Shown here in pieces: positions 15,222 to 24,853 of a DNA stretch of 64,000 nucleotides. Below the pieces are notes generated by a model. The model was given only the letters and a program-made list of their open reading frames with translations. It did not search any database and was not told where the DNA came from. The translations under genes were made by a program, and so were the position numbers. The stretch is taken from contig NZ_LZDD01000003.1 in assembly GCF_001885095.1 (NCBI RefSeq), positions 124,001 to 188,000 of the forward strand. The letters are read 5' to 3'. The stretch's first letter is position 1. Every line of letters starts with the position of its first letter. Source of the DNA: Streptococcus bovimastitidis (GTDB lineage Bacteria > Bacillota > Bacilli > Lactobacillales > Streptococcaceae).

Positions 15222-17081
15222 ATGGAAGAAAAATATTTTGAAATCGTAGAGCTTTTATCCGAGGATAGTTATTGTTCATCGGTGCAACTATCTGAAAAGC
15301 TTGGCATCAGTGAGAAAACGGTTAGAACTAGAATCAAAGAATTAAATGCTATATTATCTGATTTTGGGGCCACTATTTCTTCAAAAAGAGGAAAAGGTTA
15401 TACTATCCAAATTTCGGATAAGAAGCTCTTTTTGGAAAAGGTCAACCGTTCTAGTAAAATCCAGTCTAATCAGAAACGTGAGATTTATGAAGAAGTGGTC
15501 CATTTGCTTTTAGATGCGGAAGATTATGTGACTATCGATGAGATTGCTGGTCAATTGTATGTGTCTCGCGGGATTGTCTCCAGCCACATCAAGAAGTTGG
15601 AAACCTTGCTTGACTTGTACGATTTAAAGATTGATCGCAAACCACATTATGGGATTAAGATTTTGGGCAATGAGTTTGATATTCGAACCTTTATTGTTAC
15701 CAATAATTTTGCTGCTATTGAAAACAGCCAGCTCACTAGAAACTTGATGGAATATATTATTGCTGGTAACCAAGTTTATCAAGTTCATATGTCTGAAGTG
15801 GCACTCGAGGCTTTTATTCATTATGTTTTCGTTGCTATTCAAAGGATAAAAAAGAATTTTAGTATTGAAAAACCTTTGGCTGGTCGTAAAGAAATTAGTC
15901 CTGCTTCGCAAAAAATTATTTCTGATTATCTCAACTATCTCAATAAGGTAAATGGGGTCTACTTCAATAAATATGAGCGCGACTATATTGCTTTGCAATT
16001 TACATCAAAGTTGTCTTCAAATTCATTAAGTAAATTTGGTCCTAACTTTATTATTAGTAGTCACATTGATCAGTTAGCCTTTTCCATGCTTGAACAAGTT
16101 AATAAGGCCTTAAACCTTGATTTTCGCAATAATTTAGATTTGCGCATGTCCCTTAGCCAGCATCTTGTTCCTATGGATATTCGCTTGCGTTATAATATGT
16201 TGCTTGAAAACCCTTTGACTGAGCAAATTCTTAAGGAGTACCCATTCCCTTATACGATTGCTAATACGGCAGTGACTGTTCTCAGTGAATATTATCAAAA
16301 AGAGATTCCCTTGGCTGAGGTTGCCTACATTGCTTTAATTTTTGCTTTGGCCACTGAGAAGCGCGACCGTGCTTTAGCCAGAAAAAATATCCTTTTAGTC
16401 TGTATTTCAGGAACCAGCAGCTCACAACTCTTTAAATACAAATATTTGCAAGCCTTTGGGGAATACATTGACCATGTTTATGAATCTTCTGTTTCAGATT
16501 TAGATTTCTTTGATTTTGAAGGTCGCCAGATTGACTATATCTTTACGACTGTTTCTCTGAATAAGAAATATCCTGTCCCAATCTATGAGATTAACTTATT
16601 TATTGATACTAATGATATCCTGACTTATAAGCAGTTCTTTGAAGAAGGGGAAAAGAATTACCTTCTAGACTATTACTCCACTAATCTTTTTATACCTCAA
16701 TTAAAGGCAGGTTCTAAAGAAGAAGCACTAAAACAAATGTGCCAACATATTAGTCATTATGGCTTAGCACCGGATGATTTTTATGAGGCGGTAATGAAAC
16801 GTGAAGCTCTTGGTCAAACAGATTTCGGTTATATTGCCTTACCTCACCCCTATAAGGTGATGACGACTAAGAGTTTTGTTTGTGTAGCAATTTTGGAGAA
16901 ACCTATGTTATGGGAAAGTAATGAGATTCAAGTTATTTTCTTGATGTCTATAAGTAAAGAAAAGGATAAAGAGCTGGAAAATTTCTATAAAAGTACCAGT
17001 AATGTGATGTTCGATAAGGAAAAAGTACAAGCTCTTATTGACCAACCGCGTTTTGAAACCTTAGTTGAAATACTGAAATAA
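15222..17081 (+). CDS. PRD-containing transcriptional activator (LicR/MtlR type)
   Basis: A 619-residue PTS-controlled regulator. Domains in order: helix-turn-helix 1 (SSVQLSEKLGISEKTVRTR, about 17-36), helix-turn-helix 2 (about 105-130), two PTS regulation domains (about 180-290 and 300-395), an EIIB-like domain (NILLVCISGTSSSQ, about 400-490) and an EIIA-like domain (FGYIALPHPYK, about 500-615). Phosphorylation of the PRD and EII-like residues by HPr and the cognate EIIB would set its activity. It is followed by a cellobiose-family PTS operon whose promoter has a dyad that could be its binding site. Its own promoter carries a cre-like site and the leader a hairpin. Confidence 0.9.
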   Translation: MEEKYFEIVELLSEDSYCSSVQLSEKLGISEKTVRTRIKELNAILSDFGATISSKRGKGYTIQISDKKLFLEKVNRSSKIQSNQKREIYEEVVHLLLDAEDYVTIDEIAGQLYVSRGIVSSHIKKLETLLDLYDLKIDRKPHYGIKILGNEFDIRTFIVTNNFAAIENSQLTRNLMEYIIAGNQVYQVHMSEVALEAFIHYVFVAIQRIKKNFSIEKPLAGRKEISPASQKIISDYLNYLNKVNGVYFNKYERDYIALQFTSKLSSNSLSKFGPNFIISSHIDQLAFSMLEQVNKALNLDFRNNLDLRMSLSQHLVPMDIRLRYNMLLENPLTEQILKEYPFPYTIANTAVTVLSEYYQKEIPLAEVAYIALIFALATEKRDRALARKNILLVCISGTSSSQLFKYKYLQAFGEYIDHVYESSVSDLDFFDFEGRQIDYIFTTVSLNKKYPVPIYEINLFIDTNDILTYKQFFEEGEKNYLLDYYSTNLFIPQLKAGSKEEALKQMCQHISHYGLAPDDFYEAVMKREALGQTDFGYIALPHPYKVMTTKSFVCVAILEKPMLWESNEIQVIFLMSISKEKDKELENFYKSTSNVMFDKEKVQALIDQPRFETLVEILK

Positions 17082-17118
17082 AGCCATTTCTACGGATTTG
17101 GTTTTTTTCTTTTGTCCA

Positions 17119-17140
17119 TTTACCGTTAGTCTACGGTAAA
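17119..17140 (+). promoter_or_regulatory. dyad operator upstream of the PTS operon
   Basis: TTTACCGT (17119-17126), 6-nt gap, ACGGTAAA (17133-17140): a perfect 8-bp inverted repeat about 43 bp before the -10 element, placed as an activator site would be. Confidence 0.6.
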
Positions 17141-17162
17141 AAGAGTTATGGTAGTCCAATAA

Positions 17163-17188
17163 AGATAGCGCTATCATTAAACTATAAA
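17163..17188 (+). promoter_or_regulatory. cre site overlapping the -35 region, and -10 TATAAA
   Basis: AGATAGCGCTATCA (17163-17176) contains a 12-bp perfect palindrome and matches the cre pattern (TGATAGCGCTATC on the reverse strand). TATAAA at 17183-17188 is the likely -10. No good -35 is present, so the promoter probably depends on an activator and is repressed by CcpA on preferred sugars. Confidence 0.55.
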
Positions 17189-17207
17189 AAGTGAAAGGAC
17201 TTTTACC

Positions 17208-17528
17208 ATGAGTCAAGAAAAAATCCTATTAGTTTGCTCTGCTGGAATGAGCACAAGTTTATTAGTGACAAAAATGAAAGACTACATTAATGCATCTGGT
17301 TTAGACTATGATGTTAATGCTGTCGCATCTTCCGAAGCTTTAGATTATGCTGTGGAAAATAAGGTTAACGTTATTCTCCTCGGCCCCCAAGTACGCTTTA
17401 TGGAAGGACAATTTAAAAAAGCACTTGCTGAATACAATATTCCAATTGATTTGATTTCACCTCAAAACTACGGAACAATGAATGGGCCAAATGTTGTTAA
17501 ACAAGCGCAAGACTTGATGGCAAAATAA
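17208..17528 (+). CDS. PTS lactose/cellobiose-family IIB component
   Basis: A 106-residue phosphotransfer protein. The active-site Cys10 is in LLVCSAGMSTSLL, the standard loop of CelA-type IIB domains, which accept phosphate from IIA and pass it to the incoming sugar at IIC. GAAAGGA precedes the ATG. It is the first gene of an operon that continues with IIA, IIC and glycosidases, so the sugar is likely a beta-glucoside or related disaccharide. Confidence 0.93.
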   Translation: MSQEKILLVCSAGMSTSLLVTKMKDYINASGLDYDVNAVASSEALDYAVENKVNVILLGPQVRFMEGQFKKALAEYNIPIDLISPQNYGTMNGPNVVKQAQDLMAK

Positions 17529-17539
17529 GTGGAGGCAAT

Positions 17540-17848
17540 ATGGAACAGAAAGATTTAGAAAGCTCAATAAATCTCATAATCCATGCTGGAAATGCTAAAT
17601 CGTCAGCCATGGAAGCCATTGCCTTGGTTAAAGACGGCAAACATGATGAGGCGGACTTGAAAATGAAGGAAGCAGATCAAGAGATTGCTGAGGCTCACAA
17701 AGCGCAAACAGCACTGCTCACCAAAGAAGCCAACGGTGAGATGACACCTTTTTCATTGCTTTTAGTTCATAGTCAAGACCATTTAATGACTGCAATTACC
17801 TTCCTTGATTTAGCAAGAGAAGTTATTGATATTTATAAAATGTTTTAG
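17540..17848 (+). CDS. PTS lactose/cellobiose-family IIA component
   Basis: A 102-residue helical protein that forms trimers in this family. The phosphorylated residue is His77 in LLLVHSQDHLM, and HAGNAKSSAMEAI near residue 15 is the other family signature. It relays phosphate from HPr to the IIB encoded 11 nt upstream. GGAGG lies before the ATG. Confidence 0.93.
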   Translation: MEQKDLESSINLIIHAGNAKSSAMEAIALVKDGKHDEADLKMKEADQEIAEAHKAQTALLTKEANGEMTPFSLLLVHSQDHLMTAITFLDLAREVIDIYKMF

Positions 17849-17857
17849 GAGAAAAAA

Positions 17858-19168
17858 ATGGGAAATTCATTTTTAGACAAAATGACAACAGTCTTGGGGG
17901 GCTTTGCCAACTGGGTAAACTCTCTAAGATATATCATTGTAATTAAGAATGCTTTTGCAGCCTTGATTCCAGTAATCATCACAGGTGCTTTCGGTACCTT
18001 GTTCTCAGCAATGGTTTTCAATGCTGAAACTGGTTTAGCAAAATTTGCACCGTTACGTTTTTTAGCAGATTTACAACCAATTTCTTCAGGTATTTCATAT
18101 GTTACCTTAAGTTTCTTAACCATCTACGTTGTTTTCTTAATGGGTATTGAATTGTCAAAACTGAATAACCAAAACAATGTATTTGCAGGTATTGTAGCTG
18201 TTATGAGTTACCTATCTGTTAACCCAACTATCTTTGAATTTATCACTGAAGATCAAAAATCAGTAATGGTTTCTAATGCTTTGGCAAAACAATACACTGA
18301 TACTAAAGGTCTTTTCTTAGGGATGATCGTGGCTGTTCTAGCAATTGAATTATACAGCTGGTTAAACCGTCAAGATAAATTACAAATTAAAATGCCTGAC
18401 ACTGTACCACCAAGTGTTGCTAAGAGCTTCTCAGCTTTATTCCCAACTGTTATTACAGTTTCAGTCATTGCGACTGGTGGATTTATTATTAAAGCCCTCA
18501 CTGGTCTTTATGCTTACGATATTATCTATAACATTGTTCAAAAACCTTTAGAAGGTGTTGTTCAAGGTTTACCAGGTATTTTATTACTTGTCTTTGTAGC
18601 TCAAGTCTTCTGGGTAATCGGTATCCACGGTAACCAAATGGTTAAACCAATCCGCGAACCATTATTACTTGCTGCAATTGCTGTTAATACTGAAGCTTTC
18701 CAAGCTGGTAAAGAACTTCCAAACATCATCACTATGCCTTTCTGGGATATGTATATGAGTATGGGTGGTTCAGGAGTAACGATTGGTCTTTTAGTATCAA
18801 TCTTCTTAGTTGGTAAACGTGATGACATGAAAGAAATCACTAAACTATCAATCGGACCAAGTATCTTTAATATCAACGAACCAGTTATTTTTGGTATGCC
18901 AATCATGCTTAATCCAATCTTAGCTATTCCATTTATTATCACGCCATTAGTGACTGGTACAATTGGTTACTTTGCAACTGCAATGGGATTTGCAGCAAGA
19001 GCTGTCGTAATGGTTCCATGGCCAACACCACCATTAATAAATGGTTATCTTGCAACTGCAGGTAACTGGGGAGCTGTTGCGACCCAAGCAATCTGTATTG
19101 TTGTTTCAATTCTTCTCTACTTACCATTTGTTAAAATTGCAAATAGAGAACAACTTGTAAAAGACTAA
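17858..19168 (+). CDS. PTS lactose/cellobiose-family IIC permease
   Basis: A 436-residue membrane permease with about ten helices and the IIC hallmarks VFWVIGIHGNQM and FNINEPVIFGMPI, which form the sugar site of the cellobiose/chitobiose group. It imports and phosphorylates a disaccharide together with the IIA and IIB just upstream. Given the gluconate genes downstream, a charged aldonic end on the substrate is worth considering; the family fold alone only says a glucosyl or glucosaminyl non-reducing end is likely. Confidence 0.93.
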   Translation: MGNSFLDKMTTVLGGFANWVNSLRYIIVIKNAFAALIPVIITGAFGTLFSAMVFNAETGLAKFAPLRFLADLQPISSGISYVTLSFLTIYVVFLMGIELSKLNNQNNVFAGIVAVMSYLSVNPTIFEFITEDQKSVMVSNALAKQYTDTKGLFLGMIVAVLAIELYSWLNRQDKLQIKMPDTVPPSVAKSFSALFPTVITVSVIATGGFIIKALTGLYAYDIIYNIVQKPLEGVVQGLPGILLLVFVAQVFWVIGIHGNQMVKPIREPLLLAAIAVNTEAFQAGKELPNIITMPFWDMYMSMGGSGVTIGLLVSIFLVGKRDDMKEITKLSIGPSIFNINEPVIFGMPIMLNPILAIPFIITPLVTGTIGYFATAMGFAARAVVMVPWPTPPLINGYLATAGNWGAVATQAICIVVSILLYLPFVKIANREQLVKD

Positions 19169-19178
19169 TTATTTAATT

Positions 19179-20588
19179 ATGAAAATAAAGATTCCAGAAA
19201 ATTTCATTCTGGGAGCCGCCACTTCAGCATGGCAAACAGAGGGTTGGGTTGGAAAAAAACCTGGTCAAGATTCTTTCTTAGACAAATGGTTCCAAGAAGA
19301 GCCCTTTGTTTGGCATCAGGGGCAGGGCCCAAAAGAAGCCACCAATTTTATGGAAATGTATCAGGACGATTTAGACTTAATGTCGCAAATTGGTATTAGT
19401 CATTATAGGACGTCCATTAATTGGTCTCGTTTCTTTGTAGACTATGAAAATCTCATCGTTGATGAAGATTATGCCAGTCATATTGATGCTCTTATCGATG
19501 GCTTGTTAGCAATCGGAGTTCAACCGATTATCTGTTTGGAACATTATGAAGTTCCTTATCAGTTAATGGAAAAATACGATGCCTGGTCTAGCAAAAAAGT
19601 TGTTGATTTATTTGCTCAATATGCTCAACTTGTTTTTCAGCGATACGGTGACCGGGTTCAGCAATGGGTAACCTTTAATGAACCAATTGTCAGTCAAACC
19701 CGCTGCTATCTGGATGCTATTAGATGGCCACATGAAAGAAATTCTAAAAAATGGATGCTTTGGAACTACCATAAGGTTTTAGCCACTGCTAAAGTTGTTA
19801 AGATTTTCCATGAAGGCGGTTATTCAGGACGGATTGGCTGTATCATTAATCCGGAAATGGTTTATCCTAGATCAAGTTCTCAAGAAGACCTTGATGCGGC
19901 TAGACGCTATGACTTATTTTACAATCGGGTCTTCTTAGACCCAATGATTAAAGGGTCTTATCCTGAGGAATTGATTGAGCTCTGCAAAGAAAATGATATT
20001 TATTTTGATCCAACGGAAGAAGAGCTTGCGCTAATCTCCACAAACAGGCTTGATTTTGTTGGTTTAAATCAATATTATCCAAAGCGTGTGAAATCACAAC
20101 GATTTGCTTGGAGAGAAGGTGAACACTTCCATCCAGAAAAATACTATGAGGATTTTCAGTTACCTGGTCGCCAGATGAATCAATCACGCGGTTGGGAAAT
20201 TTATCCTCAAATTATGTATGACTTATCACTTTATATGAATCGTAACTATCCTGATATTCCTTGGTTTATTGCTGAAAATGGCATGGGTCAGGAAAATGAG
20301 GAAAATTTCAAAGATCAGTCAGGTATGATTGATGACCAGTACCGCATTGACTACATTAGTCAACATCTTTACCATCTTCTTCGAGGGGTTGAAGAAGGTT
20401 CTAAATGTGAGGGCTATATGCTCTGGGCCTTTACTGACTGTGTCTCACCGATGAATGCTTTTAAAAATCGATATGGTTTGGTTTCGATTGATCTTGAAAA
20501 TGATAAGAAAAGAAGTTTAAAAAAATCAGCTTACTGGTTTAAATCAGTAATTGAAAATCAGTCATTTGAGTTAGAGAACAAAATGTGA
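19179..20588 (+). CDS. GH1 glycosidase, probable 6-phospho-beta-glucosidase
   Basis: A 469-residue cytoplasmic family 1 glycoside hydrolase. Acid/base Glu168 is in VTFNEPIV and nucleophile Glu366 in FIAENGMG. The phosphate-binding loop near the C-terminus (SPMNAFKNRYG with Lys and Tyr) marks it as a phospho-glycosidase rather than a plain beta-glucosidase. It would split the 6'-phosphorylated disaccharide delivered by the PTS encoded just upstream into glucose 6-phosphate and the aglycone. It is only about 36% similar by eye to the second GH1 in this operon, so the two probably have different substrates. It is followed by a hairpin terminator inside the operon. Confidence 0.9.
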   Translation: MKIKIPENFILGAATSAWQTEGWVGKKPGQDSFLDKWFQEEPFVWHQGQGPKEATNFMEMYQDDLDLMSQIGISHYRTSINWSRFFVDYENLIVDEDYASHIDALIDGLLAIGVQPIICLEHYEVPYQLMEKYDAWSSKKVVDLFAQYAQLVFQRYGDRVQQWVTFNEPIVSQTRCYLDAIRWPHERNSKKWMLWNYHKVLATAKVVKIFHEGGYSGRIGCIINPEMVYPRSSSQEDLDAARRYDLFYNRVFLDPMIKGSYPEELIELCKENDIYFDPTEEELALISTNRLDFVGLNQYYPKRVKSQRFAWREGEHFHPEKYYEDFQLPGRQMNQSRGWEIYPQIMYDLSLYMNRNYPDIPWFIAENGMGQENEENFKDQSGMIDDQYRIDYISQHLYHLLRGVEEGSKCEGYMLWAFTDCVSPMNAFKNRYGLVSIDLENDKKRSLKKSAYWFKSVIENQSFELENKM

Positions 20589-20646
20589 AGGATTTTGATT
20601 GACTGTTAGCCAGTCAGATGAAAAAGCTGACCAGTCAAATAGTAAT

Positions 20647-20687
20647 CAAATTGCGCACATCCTGTTGGGCGCAATTTGTTTTTTTTT
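20647..20687 (+). terminator. intra-operon terminator/attenuator
   Basis: CAAATTGCGC (20647-20656) pairs perfectly with GCGCAATTTG (20669-20678), then nine T. There is no space for a new promoter before the next gene at 20705, so the downstream genes need read-through. TTGACTG (20599-20605) and CAGTCAA (20632-20638) upstream could form an alternative stem. Confidence 0.75.
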
Positions 20688-20704
20688 AAAGGAAAGAGGA
20701 TTAT

Positions 20705-23040
<2,336 letters not shown>

Positions 23041-23052
23041 AAAGAGCACGCT

Positions 23053-24480
23053 ATGCATTACATTTTGGGCATTGATATTGGGACAACAGCGACAAAAGGA
23101 ATTCTCTACCAAACTGATGGTCAAGTTTTTTCTACTCACAGCCGTGCAAATCAGTTAATCCGAGGTGCTCAAGGGCAAGCCGAGCAAAATCCTGAGGCTA
23201 TTTATCAAGGTTTGATTGAACTCATTCAGGAAGTCAGTCAGGGTCTGAATGCAGAAGATATGATTGATGCGGTGGCTTTATCTTGTCAGATGCATTCATT
23301 AATTCTTTTAGACCAAGCTTATTCCCTTTTAACACCTTCTATAACCTGGGCCGATACTCGAGCTAAATCTGCTGCGGAAGCGATTAAGGACTCAGAAGTG
23401 GGCCAACGATTTATGGCCACTTCAGGGACGCCTATCCACCCCATGAGTTGGTTGGCTAAGGTCACCTATTTTCAAAAAAAAGAGCCGCAAGTGATGGCGC
23501 AAACAGCTCACTTGATGGGAATTAAAGACTATCTTTTTTACCGACTCTTTGACGTCAATGCCATTGATATTTCATCTGCAACAGGAACTGGTTTAGTGAA
23601 TCTTCAGAAAGGAACCTGGGATCAGGACATTCTTGACTATTTGGCTATTTCGCCATCTCTTCTGCCGGAAATCAAAGATTCTTTGGACTACATTGAGGGG
23701 ATTCCAGACCTTTTCCAAGGCTTAAATGGTTTGACAGCAGAGACTCGCTTCCTTTTCGGTGCGGGAGATGGCCCCATGGCTAATCTGGGCATTGGAAAGA
23801 TGGCTGACAAGGCCGCCGTTATTACTATTGGAACCTCATCAGCTGTTCGTCTCTTATCTCAGGATTTGCAAGTGGAAGAAAGTGGTAGTCTCTTTACCTA
23901 CGCTGTCAAAAAAGGTCTTTGGGTCATTGGTGGACCAAGCAACTCAGGTGGTAATATTCTGGAGTGGCTACACAAAACCTTCTATCAAGGTCAAGCACTT
24001 GAGACTATTTTCCAAGATATCCAAGCAACTCCAATCGGAGCAGATAAGCTTTGCTTCCTGCCTTATCTGGGTGGTGAAAGAGCACCCCTCTGGGATTCTG
24101 AAATCAGAGGATCTTTCCATAATCTATCCTTTACCCATCAGAAAGCTCACTTTGCGCGTGCTTGTATGGAGGGACTCTTTTATAACATCCGCATGATTTT
24201 GGAAAGTATCGAAGAACACTACCCTGTGGACACACTTTATGTCAGTGGCGGTCTCTTCCAAACGCAATTATTTAGTGAACTCTTAGCTGATATTACTGGT
24301 AAAACCATTATTCAATCAGATGAAAAAGAAGTAGGCTGCCGAGCAGCTTTCATCCTTTCTAAAGAAGCCTTAGGGCAAAGTTATACAAGCCAAAGGCAAG
24401 ACCAAGCATACTATCCAAATGCTGAAAACCATCGACTTTACACAGAAGCCTATGAAGAGCATTTTAAAGTTTTGATTTAA
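23053..24480 (+). CDS. gntK: gluconokinase, FGGY family
   Basis: A 475-residue carbohydrate kinase. The N-terminal phosphate loop GIDIGTTATKGIL, ITWADTRAKS with the catalytic Asp region, GAGDGPMANLG and the ATP motif ITIGTSSAVR place it in the gluconate branch of the FGGY kinases. It makes 6-phosphogluconate from gluconate, feeding the dehydrogenase encoded two genes earlier. No gluconate transporter (GntP-type or Man-type PTS) is encoded in this cluster, so gluconate is probably released inside the cell by the GH1 enzymes. A strong bidirectional terminator follows. Confidence 0.87.
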   Translation: MHYILGIDIGTTATKGILYQTDGQVFSTHSRANQLIRGAQGQAEQNPEAIYQGLIELIQEVSQGLNAEDMIDAVALSCQMHSLILLDQAYSLLTPSITWADTRAKSAAEAIKDSEVGQRFMATSGTPIHPMSWLAKVTYFQKKEPQVMAQTAHLMGIKDYLFYRLFDVNAIDISSATGTGLVNLQKGTWDQDILDYLAISPSLLPEIKDSLDYIEGIPDLFQGLNGLTAETRFLFGAGDGPMANLGIGKMADKAAVITIGTSSAVRLLSQDLQVEESGSLFTYAVKKGLWVIGGPSNSGGNILEWLHKTFYQGQALETIFQDIQATPIGADKLCFLPYLGGERAPLWDSEIRGSFHNLSFTHQKAHFARACMEGLFYNIRMILESIEEHYPVDTLYVSGGLFQTQLFSELLADITGKTIIQSDEKEVGCRAAFILSKEALGQSYTSQRQDQAYYPNAENHRLYTEAYEEHFKVLI

Positions 24481-24482
24481 AA

Positions 24483-24518
24483 AAGAAACATCCTAGCTAG
24501 GATGTTTCTTTACTTTTT
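24483..24518. terminator. bidirectional terminator after gntK
   Basis: Perfect palindrome of 28 bp (24483-24510, arms AAGAAACATCC and GGATGTTTCTT). It also lies directly after the stop codon of the gene remnant on the minus strand. Confidence 0.85.
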
Positions 24519-24548
24519 ATGGAAAATTGCTCGCTCCGCCATTTTTTG
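24510..24548 (-). pseudogene. 3'-end remnant of the FAD-protein gene
   Basis: On the minus strand codons read QKMAERAIFHKK then TAA (24512-24510). QKMAER is identical, in the same frame, to the C-terminus of the FAD-binding protein gene whose intact copy now ends at 32973. It appears to be that gene's original last 12 codons, left behind when the island inserted. Confidence 0.7.
24532..24548 (+). repeat. left copy of a 17-bp direct repeat bounding the galactitol/tagatose island
   Basis: CGCTCCGCCATTTTTTG, identical to 33004-33020. Flanking bases differ on both sides. Confidence 0.8.
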
Positions 24549-24572
24549 AGGAGGAAAAAATATTTAAGTTAT

Positions 24573-24609
24573 ACAACAAAAGGATTACTCCATTTGTTGT
24601 TTTTTTTTA
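24573..24609 (+). terminator. orphan terminator hairpin at the island's left end
   Basis: ACAACAAA (24573-24580) with TTTGTTGT (24593-24600), then eight T. No gene on this strand ends just upstream, so it probably came with the inserted DNA. Confidence 0.7.
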
Positions 24610-24646
24610 TAAATAAGTCTACCTGTTTGAGTTTAACCAGTGTAAA

Positions 24647-24676
24647 TTGTTAAAAATGTAGTTATTCTAATATACT
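24647..24676 (+). promoter_or_regulatory. promoter of the island regulator/PTS operon
   Basis: TTGTTA (24647-24652), 18-bp spacer, TATACT (24671-24676). The leader to the TTG start at 24854 is about 170 nt. Confidence 0.45.
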
Positions 24677-24853
24677 AAATATGTTTTTATAAAAACAATA
24701 GTGAGTAATGAATACAATTTTTTTCCTGATTTTTTTTTATTTGGAAATGAATTGATTTATATATAAAATTTCCATGGAGGTGAAGAAGATTGCTATTTTG
24801 TTTATTACGAATTAACCATACAATAGATTTACAAAGAAAGGAGGCGCTTACAA

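Noticed and set aside
15624..15998. 124-codon minus-strand frame inside the PRD activator gene
   Set aside because: Antisense shadow of a strong conserved gene with no signals of its own.
17082..17115. Possible terminator after the PRD activator (AAGCCA...TTGG, then T run)
   Set aside because: The stem is too short and mismatched to support; a T run alone is not enough.
18601..18942. 113-codon minus-strand frame in the IIC gene
   Set aside because: Antisense to the conserved IIC membrane protein; typical by-product of hydrophobic codons.
24770..24825. Possible 13-codon leader peptide (MEVKKIAILFITN) before the island regulator
   Set aside because: Its ATG has no ribosome site, and no terminator structure or amino-acid codon run follows that would suggest attenuation.
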